From: CAZJWR01 sp964549765
Lineage (GTDB): Bacteria > Zixibacteria > MSB-5A5 > GN15 > JAAZOE01
DNA: 33,410 nt
Direction: 5' to 3'
NCBI GenBank assembly: GCA_964549765.1
Contig: CAZJWR010000044.1
Span: 1 to 33,410, forward strand
Shown here: positions 1 to 8,744 of the stretch, piece by piece
Layout: each line of letters begins with the position of its first letter
Position numbering within the stretch: the stretch's first letter is position 1
Position numbers and translations under genes: made by a program
Notes under the pieces: model-generated
The model's database searches: none
Seen by the model: only the letters and a program-made list of their open reading frames with translations
Told to the model about the DNA's origin: nothing

Positions 1-2
1 CG

Positions 3-3000
3 GCTAATATAGTCGCCGGCGATCAGGTCCCATTTCCGCAACACTTCTATATTGGGAACGATCCTAAACGATGGCGAACTGATGTTCTCAGTTTCACGAC
101 CTTAACATATGAAGGCTTGTATGAAGGAATCGACTTGATATATCATATAGACCGGAAGGGCTTGTCCTACCGATACATCTTAAATCCCGGGGCTAAAGAC
201 TCGGCAGTAGATATTGGATTTGAAGGTCTTGAGGATATCTCGTGGTTTGATGGCGACAAATTGAAATTCGATAACGAGTGGGGATACGTGAAGGATATTA
301 TCAACCCATCGGGTTATGGTGATTTCGTCGAGAGGAATGGAACGCCCGTATTGAAGGCAGGCCTTCTGCGATCGGCGGAAATTCAGGCAGATAGCTCCGC
401 CGGTGACGCATTAAAAGACGCCAATGTACCCCAGCTGGAGCTACTTGTTTCTACTTTTCTCAACGGTAGTTCCATTGATTATGGCAATGATATCGCATTA
501 AGCAGCTCAGGTGCTGCCTGCATCACGGGATATACCACATCGCCAGATTTCGGAGGTACATTTGGCTCCTTGGGATTAGATGATGATTATAATGGCTCCG
601 GAGACGCTTTTGTTGTGAAAATGGTCCCAGGTGGAACAGCGGTGCCATTTTTTATTACGTATCTTGGGGGATCTCAGAAGGACGAAGGGATGGGTATCGT
701 AGTCGGTGAAAATGATATTATGTATGTCACTGGCTATACCCTTTCTGATAACTTCTTTGTCTGGCCTCCCGAGGCGGCATATCAATCTGAGTTTGCAAGC
801 ACCGTCGCCTACGCTCCAGATGCCTTTTTGACTGCATTGACCTCAAACGGTAAATATCCGTACTTCAGCACCTATCTTGGCGGATATCACGCTGACTACG
901 GCATGGCCGTTGATTTGGATGACGACGGATTTATCTATGTTGTCGGAGGGACGATGTCTTCGGACTTTCCTGTCCCTAGTGGTTATGATATGTCGCATAA
1001 TGGTGAATACGATGCCTTCGTCTCGAAATTCCTTCCAGATGCTTCGGAATTGGTCTGGAGCACCTTTGTCGGCGGCTCACTCGATGATTGGGCAAACGAT
1101 CTCGTCGTGGAAAATGGAGCAGTCTATTTTACAGGATATACCTATTCACCCGATTATCCTATAAAATATGCATACGATGAGACATACAATGGTAACGAGG
1201 ATGCCGTCTGCACTAAATTATCTCAAAGCGGTTCCTTGAGTTTCAGCACCTATCTTGGCGGGTCCAATAGCGACGTCGGAGTTGGAATTGATTTCGGCGT
1301 TTACAAAATAATTAATCCTCTTCCGCCCCACAACTTAATCACAAAGAGAAATGTCTTTATCACTGGTAGTACAAATTCCAGCGATTTCCCGAGACAGGGT
1401 TATGATGAAACCTATAACGGCAGTTATGATGTATTCGTCACGCAGTTGGAAGAAGATGCGACTTATATGTTTTTGGACACACTGATTATTATCTACAGCA
1501 CATACCTTGGCGGCACGGGCAGCGATGTCGGAAATGATATATCAGTTGATGATGATGGGAATGCCACGATTGTTGGGTATGCAGGAACCGGGTACCCGCT
1601 TGAGTATCCATACGATAATTACAGCGGGAATACGGATGCGGTTATCACAAAGCTGACCAATAACGGATCGTATTTCTGGTTCAGTAGCTATTTGGGCGGC
1701 ACAGCCGGGGATGAAGGAAACGGTCTCGCCGTTGATGAGTATGGCGTCGTCCATGTGACTGTAGGAACATATTCATCGAACTTCCCATTCGACGGGTCAT
1801 CATATGGTTCGGTATACAAAGGCAATGGGGACGGCTTTTATTCAGTCTTGGCCATGGGTGAAGAAACCTGTGGTGATATGCTTTTCGAACCCGCGGAAGA
1901 TGGCTGGAGTTTTTCCAACGAGGAAGGTGTTGACTTCACCCAAGTGCCACCTGATGTTACAAATGCAATAATGTGGCCAGAGACATGGTGGAGCCAATTT
2001 GACTATTGCACAAGTTGGTGGTATATACTTTACTTCTGTGGTTTGCCTGCTGAATCCTGGTATTTCCCTGATTGGCAACTATGGGCAGAAGTATTTGGAT
2101 ACCAGCAATGTTATTATGATTGGTCCCTGTATCACGTCCCCTCAGCGTACGCCAGGGAACTTTGGTATATCCATAGCCACAGATGGGCGGGCTCCTGTTT
2201 TGGTTTTTCTATCTCAAGTCTGCTGTATTTTGATGGCTTCTTATCGATCGGCAGCGAATTTCCTGGTAATACGCTATTGAATACGGTAGCTTTTGACGAC
2301 CATGTACGATCAATCATAAATCATTATTATGTCTATCAGTATGGGGCTGAATATCAGGCCTGTAAGAATGACAAACAGCATATTGATCCTAATACAACGC
2401 TTCTGGAATGCCAGCGGATGTTTGTCTCCGATAACCGGAATGATCGAGCCCTTATTCTGCGCTGGCCTGATCCTGAACCTGATCAATTGGATCATATGGC
2501 CGGGCATTCGGTCGTGCCGTATAGATGTGAAGTAAAAGATGCTGACACCACGTATCTATATATCTACGATAACAATTATCCAAACGATTCAACGAGGGTT
2601 GTAAAGATAAATACTACTGAAAATTCTTGGAAAGCCTACGGATATGGTCCTGCATGTAAAGGTACTGATAATTTGTTTCTGACGAATCAAGTCAGTACAT
2701 ATCTGGATACTCCAACTCTTGAACGAAAAGGGTTCTCAGAAAACAATGCAGACGAGACTGGTAGTAAGATGACTGGGATCCCGTCATCGGTCGTCGAGAT
2801 CTATTTTGATAAGGTTGATTCGTGCCTGATTGCCAACAACATTGGCGAAATGGGATTCAACAGTGGTGGAATCTTTAATGATTTTGTTTTCGGTGGCCCA
2901 ATAATCCCAATCACTGGCAGGTCTGAACGGATACGGGGGTATTCTCTGAGTAATATCGACTGGGATGCGGAGCTTATGAGAACAGCTGACAGCAGTGCCG

Positions 3001-3737
3001 GGAATGACTTCCAGGTTACATATTTTCTCGATAGTGCGTTTATCGCATTTCAAGAAAATGACGTCGGCCAATTTGATCCGGGGGAATTGATAGGTTCAAA
3101 ACTCGGATATGTAGCCGATGATACGAGTCTTTGGGAATACACCGGACCTGTGCTGAAAATACTCAATGATTCCGCTACCAATTTCAGTATGACGGGATGC
3201 CAGCATTACTCTGACTCCGAGTTGACCATAAACCTTGCTGATATCACCAAAGCTCCTTATGATTCGTGCGCCTTTAAGTTTACCGCGGAGGGACCAGTAT
3301 ATTTCGCTAACTACGGCAGTGCAACAACGTTTGATTTAAGAGTCCAGATTGCCGGTGCGGCTTGGGATACAGTTCCATTTATCCACGAGAATATATCAAT
3401 ATCCAACAATACTGCTATCAAGATACTCATCGACTGGACGCAACACGATTCACTCGAAATTCGAATTGACAGCGGAATGGCTGGCGATTTCTCCGTCGCT
3501 GTTTGGTATGATAATCAGCGTAGTACGCTCTGCGGCGATGCCAGTGGGGATGATGCGGTCAATATCGGCGACGCCGTATTTTTGATCAACTATATCTTCA
3601 AGGGCGGTCCGGCTCCCGAACCGCTGTGCGTCGGAGATGCTGACGGGGATGATGCTGTTAACATTGGTGATGCCGTCTACCTGATCAACTATATTTTCAA
3701 AGGAGGCCCGGCTCCCGTGGAACCCTGCTGCCCGTGA
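3..3737 (+). CDS. SBBP beta-propeller surface protein with embedded cysteine-peptidase-like domain and C-terminal dockerin (5' partial)
   Basis: The frame is open from the first in-frame codon at base 3, so the gene begins outside the window; TTG 117 is an internal codon. Residues encoded at 60-180 (DPKRW, YEGIDLIYH) match the pre-propeller domain of the 12124 gene, which supports a missing N-terminus. About seven SBBP-type blades follow, with STYLGG-like strands and GNDI/VDDDG turns (about 440-1850). Bases 1861-2700 encode a different, aromatic-rich domain with GSCFGFS (Cys codon 2196), AGHSVVPY (His codon 2505) and YDNNYP (2565-2582), the order of a papain/C39-like triad. A beta-rich stretch leads to a 68-residue double dockerin (3531-3734). 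The protein is presumably exported and held by a cohesin-like partner. The propeller and dockerin calls are firm; the peptidase call is motif-based inference. Confidence 0.9.
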   Translation, partial: ANIVAGDQVPFPQHFYIGNDPKRWRTDVLSFTTLTYEGLYEGIDLIYHIDRKGLSYRYILNPGAKDSAVDIGFEGLEDISWFDGDKLKFDNEWGYVKDIINPSGYGDFVERNGTPVLKAGLLRSAEIQADSSAGDALKDANVPQLELLVSTFLNGSSIDYGNDIALSSSGAACITGYTTSPDFGGTFGSLGLDDDYNGSGDAFVVKMVPGGTAVPFFITYLGGSQKDEGMGIVVGENDIMYVTGYTLSDNFFVWPPEAAYQSEFASTVAYAPDAFLTALTSNGKYPYFSTYLGGYHADYGMAVDLDDDGFIYVVGGTMSSDFPVPSGYDMSHNGEYDAFVSKFLPDASELVWSTFVGGSLDDWANDLVVENGAVYFTGYTYSPDYPIKYAYDETYNGNEDAVCTKLSQSGSLSFSTYLGGSNSDVGVGIDFGVYKIINPLPPHNLITKRNVFITGSTNSSDFPRQGYDETYNGSYDVFVTQLEEDATYMFLDTLIIIYSTYLGGTGSDVGNDISVDDDGNATIVGYAGTGYPLEYPYDNYSGNTDAVITKLTNNGSYFWFSSYLGGTAGDEGNGLAVDEYGVVHVTVGTYSSNFPFDGSSYGSVYKGNGDGFYSVLAMGEETCGDMLFEPAEDGWSFSNEEGVDFTQVPPDVTNAIMWPETWWSQFDYCTSWWYILYFCGLPAESWYFPDWQLWAEVFGYQQCYYDWSLYHVPSAYARELWYIHSHRWAGSCFGFSISSLLYFDGFLSIGSEFPGNTLLNTVAFDDHVRSIINHYYVYQYGAEYQACKNDKQHIDPNTTLLECQRMFVSDNRNDRALILRWPDPEPDQLDHMAGHSVVPYRCEVKDADTTYLYIYDNNYPNDSTRVVKINTTENSWKAYGYGPACKGTDNLFLTNQVSTYLDTPTLERKGFSENNADETGSKMTGIPSSVVEIYFDKVDSCLIANNIGEMGFNSGGIFNDFVFGGPIIPITGRSERIRGYSLSNIDWDAELMRTADSSAGNDFQVTYFLDSAFIAFQENDVGQFDPGELIGSKLGYVADDTSLWEYTGPVLKILNDSATNFSMTGCQHYSDSELTINLADITKAPYDSCAFKFTAEGPVYFANYGSATTFDLRVQIAGAAWDTVPFIHENISISNNTAIKILIDWTQHDSLEIRIDSGMAGDFSVAVWYDNQRSTLCGDASGDDAVNIGDAVFLINYIFKGGPAPEPLCVGDADGDDAVNIGDAVYLINYIFKGGPAPVEPCCP

Positions 3738-3761
3738 TGCTTTGAAATGATATCAGACAAA

Positions 3762-3793
3762 AGAGAAAGGCCGACAATTCGTCGGCCTTCTCT
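3762..3793 (+). terminator. Intrinsic terminator-like hairpin after the SBBP gene
   Basis: The hairpin starts 24 nt past the stop. AGAGAAAGGCCGAC pairs with GTCGGCCTTCTCT with one bulged A and a 5-nt loop. The following bases are not T-rich, so it may act weakly or mainly stabilise the 3' end. Confidence 0.55.
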
Positions 3794-4060
3794 CAAGAAT
3801 ATAGCGGTACGGTGCTCCCAACCTCTGAGTAAGTTCGTAATCCCAATCAATATCACGTTTTCTTGCACAAAAAACGTGCACGGCAAAGCCAGAGGTGGGG
3901 TATGAGCTATGATCTGAGGATAGCGGATTGAAAAAGCCCGGCGCGGGGTAGGTGGGCAGAATTGGTTTGTAAAAGGTGAGAATGATATCATGGGAAATTG
4001 AAATCTCGTCCGGCTACGTAAGATCGAGGAGAACTTGGGCGTGGCTGCGGCGGGGGCGCA
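3794..4060. other. Intergenic stretch without a gene
   Basis: No credible coding frame is seen on either strand. One hairpin is visible: CACGTTTT at 3854-3861 pairs with AAAACGTG at 3871-3878 across a 9-nt loop. The right end runs into the duplicated leader. Confidence 0.5.
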
Positions 4061-4328
4061 ATTCTCCCGGATGAAGGGCAAATGCTATTAGGCCGCGCTT
4101 CCAAAGCAGCGCCGGTGGAAATGGATAATGGGCGTTGCAGATTCCCCTTGACAGTTGGGAATAATAGATATATTTTATCATTATCTGAAGGACACTGGGA
4201 ACGGACTTCGGGGCAATATTATACACATGCATCTTTGTATGAGTTTCAGCGCGTAAATGCGCCTGGAGCGTCTTCTCTCGGTACTCCTGTCGGCGTGTAT
4301 CCCGCGTCGTCCCCAAACGGAGGTTACC
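4061..4328 (+). repeat. Duplicated leader, copy A (promoter, 5' UTR and RBS)
   Basis: This 268-bp segment is nearly the same as 11853-12123. The final 75 nt including the start codon (4257-4331 and 12052-12126) are identical, and the 80 nt before that differ only by scattered substitutions and short indels. It carries a TTGACA promoter, a UTR of about 150 nt and AACGGAGG before ATG 4329. Its left end still resembles the 3' end of the HAD-like gene that precedes copy B, which suggests copy A derived from a B-type locus. After the ATG the two genes diverge at once. Confidence 0.85.
4148..4176 (+). promoter_or_regulatory. Sigma70-like promoter in leader A
   Basis: TTGACA at 4148-4153, a 17-nt spacer and TATTTT at 4171-4176. 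The spacer contains GGAATAATAG, also found in the promoters at 10894 and (with one change) 11943. The predicted start near 4183 leaves a UTR of about 145 nt. Confidence 0.6.
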
Positions 4329-7300
4329 ATGCGCACATCTATTTTAAGGTGCAGCGTATTGCTGTGCGTCTTTGTCTTGGTGTTCCCCATGCTATCATTT
4401 TCGGCTGCATACGAGGTCACGAAGTTGGACGATGATGGCAGCGAGGGCACGCTTCGATGGGCCATTATTCAGGCCTGCGATATCACCCCAAATCAGCACG
4501 ATGTTATTACTTTCGATCCGTCCCTGACCGGGACCATCTACGTTAATAATGCGTTTGGAGTGCTTCCGACACTTGATGATCCCGAAGGGGTTGACATACA
4601 GGGCGAGACCTCGATCGACGGGATAGTGTTGGACGGGTCAAGCTTGGAAAGCGCCGAATGGCGGCCGGGATTCTATGCCCAGACGGGCGTTGGAGGCGGA
4701 TATAATAGGATCTCCTCCTTGGAGATTAGATATTTCGAGACGGGGATTGAACTATATAACGATAATAATACCGCAATTAATAATAGAATATCACATATGG
4801 ATAATATGGGAATAGATCTTATTGGTCAATATAACACTGTATCCGGGAATACTATTACTGAATGCTTCAATGATGGAATAATAATCTATAGCGGTGCTGG
4901 GAATGGCGCGGGGGATCATAGCACTGTTATAGGCAACTATATCGGGACTACTGCAGGCGGCGATGAAGCAATAGGTAATGGATATTGTGGTATTAGAATT
5001 CAATCTGATTTTTGTAAGATAATGGGCAATGTGATTTCCGGGAATGGTGGAAATGGCATCGAAATTCAATACGGCGCGAATTTAAATGAAATTTATGAAA
5101 ACCTGATTGGGACAACTCCCGATGGACAAAACCTCCTTGCCAACGGACTCGCGGGCATATTATTCTTTGCCGAAGTGGGAGATATCCCTCATGATAACAG
5201 AATCGGTGGTCCAAATATTAATCAAGGGGGGAATACTATCGTAGATGACGAGGAGTGCATTGTGATATCCGGTCCGGCTTATAACAATTATATACAAAGT
5301 AACAAGATCGGCACCAATATCGACGGGACTGTCGCTTTGGGTGGGAGCGCCTTTGGTATCGCATCAGGGGTAAGTATAAATTATGCGCCCACGTCAGGTG
5401 GAACAGCGAATTTGATCGGAGGCCCAGATCTGGGTGACGGAAATCTTATTTCTGGCCATATTCGAAGCGGAGTCATTATTAAAAATTCTTCTGGTCTTGA
5501 GTTGCGCAACAACCTGATTGGAACTGATATTTCCGGGCAGAATGCGATTCCAAATGGACCTTACGGTGGAGGCATATATCTGTTGGGAGGCAACAATAAT
5601 ATTGTCATCTCTGAAAATGTTGTATCGGGGAATCTATGCGCCGGTATACTTATGATCAATGATGATGATAACGGTGCTGATGATAACTGTCTAATTCAAT
5701 TGAATGCAATTGGAGTCGCGCTTGACAAATCATCACCGTTAGGAAACGCACGGCAGGGAATTCACATAGATTACACTTCACCGGACCTTGGAAATATCAT
5801 TGGCCCGGCTAATATCATTGCCTATAACAACTTCAGCGGTATTTACATTGAAGGAAATGACTGTGGCCGTCAAACAATGACCCAAAATTTAATATATGGC
5901 AATGGGAACCTTGGCATTGACTTGGGTCAGGCAGGGGTAACCGAAAATGATGAAAATGACGCTGACGAGGGTCCCAATGACTTGCTGAATTTCCCGGTAT
6001 TTGACGTTGGGAAACATTTCGGAACGGCCGCGTTGCCGTTCACGCTGACGGGATCGGCTTGTCCCGATTGTATTGTCGAATTATTTCAGGTGAACGGGCC
6101 CGAAGGATTGGGTATTGTTGCTGATCCCAGCGGTCACGGTGAGGGCTACGCCTATCTTCAATCCGCGATCGCGAATGCCGAAGGCCATTTTGAATTCGCT
6201 GATCTTCCCGGCGGCATAGTTGTCACGGCGACGGCGACGGATGGGGACGGTAATACGTCGGAATTTGCGGAGAATTACAGCATGCCGATCAAGACGTATA
6301 CGGTGGTAAGCCCGGCCTCGACGGGTGCGGGATCACTGGCGGCAATGATCAATTCTGCCAACGATGACCCCGGCCCGAATGTGATAACATTTAGTCCCGG
6401 TATTTCGGAAATTGTTCTGACTTCGCCTCTGCCGGCAATGAATGATGTTACAGGCGGAACATTTATCGATGGCTGTACCGGTAGAACCACGCCGGTAGTA
6501 ATTAATGGCAGTGGCATTCCCCCGAGCGATCCGGCGCCTCACGGTTTGACGATCAACTCCGACGGCAACGAAATCTGCGGGCTGGCGATCATAAGCTGCC
6601 CCGGGGCCGGCGTTTATATCGATCAGGCGAATTACACAAAGATCTATAATTGCCTGATTGGTTTGGACGCTGATGGTACGACCGGGGCGGGAAACGAGAA
6701 CGGCATAGAAATAATCGGACAGGAGAGCGTCCCGGTTGTGGGAACTGAGATCGGCGTCGACGGCAAAAATGTGATTTCGGGCAATATTCTATCGGGGATT
6801 CAGGTTACCCATGCTTCAGAGATTAATGTCCAGAATAACTATATCGGTACAGATGCTGATGGACTCATGGATTTGGGAAACGGGGTTGACGGTATACAGC
6901 TAATGGCATGCTCGAATAGCCGCATTGAGGGTAATCTGGTCTCCGGGAATGACAATATGGGTTTGGATCTTGTAGAGACGGAAAATACTGTAGTCGTCGG
7001 GAACAAATTCGGCATTACTGTATCGGCGGATTTTATAAATGAGGAGGCCCTGCCGAACGGTATTGCCATCGAAGGGTTGGCTGACCATTTGACAAGTATC
7101 GGGGGAAATTTGCCGGAGGAGGGCAATATAATCTGCGGGAGCACGACCGCGGGAATCAGCCTGCTGAGTTCTACTGATGTAGCTGTTGTCGGGAACAATA
7201 TTGGGGTTGGGACAGGTGGGGTGAAACAGCTTCCCAATGCGACAGGATTTCGGATCGAAAATGCGTCGAATGTGACGATCGGCGGTACTTCCGGTGCAGG

Positions 7301-7817
7301 GAATATTATATCTGGTAATAATGAATACGGGATAAACGCTTACGGCTCGACCGGGATTACAATTCAGGACAACACGATAGCCGAGAATGGAGTAGGGAGT
7401 CACACCGAAACGGCGGGAGGCCTGTTTATTCACGATGGGAGTCAGAACTGCGAAGTGACAGACAACGTGATCCATGAGAACAACCGCAATATAGTTCTGC
7501 GCGGGGCGAACACATACCATAACCTATTGACTGACAACGTAATTTACGGTCGCAGCGAAGGTCCTGATATCGATTTATTTCCGTATGGGATAACAGCTCC
7601 GGACGGAATTCCGTGGGGATGGGACCCTATCGAAACGGGACCCAATGAAGAACTGGATTTCCCGTCAGTCTATCTTTCCGCGACGCAGGATTGTTTTACC
7701 GTCTTCGGTCCGTACGGCTGCGACGGATGTTATGTTACGCTGTATATGGCCTACGATGATGACGGCGATGTCGCCAACCCTATCGGCGTGCCCTTCGATG
7801 CCACTTACTCGATCTAG
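4329..7817 (+). CDS. Secreted right-handed parallel beta-helix protein, main part, ending at an in-frame TAG
   Basis: Start ATG 4329 is set by GGAGG 8 nt upstream and by the signal peptide that follows (MRTSILRCSVLLCVFVLVF, cleavage likely after SFSA). The in-frame ATG at 4257 lies in the duplicated leader and has no RBS. After TLRWAI, typical of CSLREA/beta-helix surface proteins, come two stacks of parallel beta-helix coils with repeating GNxISGNxGNGI and IGTDxDG motifs (about 4700-5900 and 6540-7540). Each stack is followed by a module ending in GNTSEF. The second of these modules is interrupted at codon 1163 by TAG (7815-7817), yet the same frame stays open and homologous through to the dockerin at 8358-8561. 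The unbroken product would be about 1411 residues. The truncated protein lacks the dockerin tag. Surface or extracellular location is inferred; no enzyme function is claimed. Confidence 0.88.
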   Translation: MRTSILRCSVLLCVFVLVFPMLSFSAAYEVTKLDDDGSEGTLRWAIIQACDITPNQHDVITFDPSLTGTIYVNNAFGVLPTLDDPEGVDIQGETSIDGIVLDGSSLESAEWRPGFYAQTGVGGGYNRISSLEIRYFETGIELYNDNNTAINNRISHMDNMGIDLIGQYNTVSGNTITECFNDGIIIYSGAGNGAGDHSTVIGNYIGTTAGGDEAIGNGYCGIRIQSDFCKIMGNVISGNGGNGIEIQYGANLNEIYENLIGTTPDGQNLLANGLAGILFFAEVGDIPHDNRIGGPNINQGGNTIVDDEECIVISGPAYNNYIQSNKIGTNIDGTVALGGSAFGIASGVSINYAPTSGGTANLIGGPDLGDGNLISGHIRSGVIIKNSSGLELRNNLIGTDISGQNAIPNGPYGGGIYLLGGNNNIVISENVVSGNLCAGILMINDDDNGADDNCLIQLNAIGVALDKSSPLGNARQGIHIDYTSPDLGNIIGPANIIAYNNFSGIYIEGNDCGRQTMTQNLIYGNGNLGIDLGQAGVTENDENDADEGPNDLLNFPVFDVGKHFGTAALPFTLTGSACPDCIVELFQVNGPEGLGIVADPSGHGEGYAYLQSAIANAEGHFEFADLPGGIVVTATATDGDGNTSEFAENYSMPIKTYTVVSPASTGAGSLAAMINSANDDPGPNVITFSPGISEIVLTSPLPAMNDVTGGTFIDGCTGRTTPVVINGSGIPPSDPAPHGLTINSDGNEICGLAIISCPGAGVYIDQANYTKIYNCLIGLDADGTTGAGNENGIEIIGQESVPVVGTEIGVDGKNVISGNILSGIQVTHASEINVQNNYIGTDADGLMDLGNGVDGIQLMACSNSRIEGNLVSGNDNMGLDLVETENTVVVGNKFGITVSADFINEEALPNGIAIEGLADHLTSIGGNLPEEGNIICGSTTAGISLLSSTDVAVVGNNIGVGTGGVKQLPNATGFRIENASNVTIGGTSGAGNIISGNNEYGINAYGSTGITIQDNTIAENGVGSHTETAGGLFIHDGSQNCEVTDNVIHENNRNIVLRGANTYHNLLTDNVIYGRSEGPDIDLFPYGITAPDGIPWGWDPIETGPNEELDFPSVYLSATQDCFTVFGPYGCDGCYVTLYMAYDDDGDVANPIGVPFDATYSI

Positions 7818-7916
7818 ATTGGTGGCAAGACATACAGCACTGGCGGCGCCATCGCGAATTTCGGATCCGTCGGGCCGTGTGACCATTGGGGAAACTGCGG
7901 CGATCTCTGCGATTTT

Positions 7917-8564
7917 TTGGTAACCGTTGAGAATAACGATCGTGTCACCGCCCTGGCCTACGATCCCGATGGCAACACATCGGAATTTGCCCGTAACGTA
8001 AAGGTGGAAGGATTCAGTGTCGGGGTACATTCTCCGGTGACAATTCGACTTGTCGATCCGAACGGCAGGGTGGTTGACATTGAAACCAATGAGATTCCGG
8101 GGGCGGTATATGACGATGTGACTGATACAGACGGAGACGGCGAGCCCGACGATTATATCATTTTGCCCGCGCAGGTAAGCGGTACATATGACATTAGTGT
8201 TTTGCCCGAACCGGACGCAGAGCCCGGCGACACGTATTCCCTCTTGATAATCACCGGCTCGGACACGACTCATGTGGCTGAAGATGTCCCGGTTCCGGAA
8301 CCCGGCGAGACAGATGAATATTCGTACGAGCCGGTTATGGAGCTTCCCAATTATATGTGCGGCGATGCCAACGCCGATGAGGCTATCAATATCGCCGACG
8401 CCGTGCACCTGATAAATTATATCTTCAAGGGCGGCCCGGCTCCCGAACCGCCGTGTGTCGGCGATGCCAGCGGCGATGGTGCCGTCAACATCGGCGATGC
8501 CGTGCATCTGATTAACTATATTTTCAAAGGAGGGCCGGCCCCGGTGGAAGATTGCTGTTTGTAG
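7917..8564 (+). CDS. C-terminal part of the beta-helix protein with dockerin, downstream of the in-frame stop
   Basis: This is the same frame as 4329-7817. The frame is open from 7818, and the homologous sequence (GGKTYSTGGAIANFGSVGP, then VTALAYDPDGNTSEF) begins right after the TAG. TTG 7917 is only the first possible start; no RBS or signal peptide is visible, so independent translation is doubtful. It encodes the end of the GNTSEF module, a domain shared with the 12124 gene (YDDVTDTDGDGEPDDY, then SGTYDISVLPEPDAEPGDTY) and the 68-residue dockerin with cysteines before each repeat and a final CC. Without readthrough or correction this part is a pseudogene fragment. Confidence 0.7.
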   Translation: MVTVENNDRVTALAYDPDGNTSEFARNVKVEGFSVGVHSPVTIRLVDPNGRVVDIETNEIPGAVYDDVTDTDGDGEPDDYIILPAQVSGTYDISVLPEPDAEPGDTYSLLIITGSDTTHVAEDVPVPEPGETDEYSYEPVMELPNYMCGDANADEAINIADAVHLINYIFKGGPAPEPPCVGDASGDGAVNIGDAVHLINYIFKGGPAPVEDCCL

Positions 8565-8576
8565 TATACAATCTGG

Positions 8577-8613
8577 CGCCGAAACCGAAAGAGCACGCCC
8601 CTGAAGGCCGGTT
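8577..8613 (+). repeat. Shared 3' trailer after a dockerin gene, degenerate copy
   Basis: CGCCGAAACC, then GAGCACG and GAAGGCCGG, match the trailers at 10788 and 16875. The terminator half (CGGCCTTC) is missing here, so the hairpin is lost. Confidence 0.6.
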
Positions 8614-8744
8614 GGCACCCGCTGTCTGCGAGGAATAGCAAGTGAACTGCGGTCCGGCATAAGGGGAAACTTGAAGTAGTTTTGAAACCGAGGGAAAGCG
8701 TAGGATTGAATTGACCTGGACTAAAGCTTGAAGGAGGGAAGACC

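Noticed and set aside
4257..4328. Upstream in-frame ATG giving a 24-residue extension (also at 12052)
   Set aside because: It lies in the identical duplicated leader, lacks an RBS and would mask the signal peptide. GGAGG stands before the later ATG in both genes.
7665..8660. Minus-strand open frame of 331 codons
   Set aside because: It covers the dockerin end of the beta-helix gene. The same mirror frame appears at the other dockerin ends, which only reflects the biased codon pattern there.
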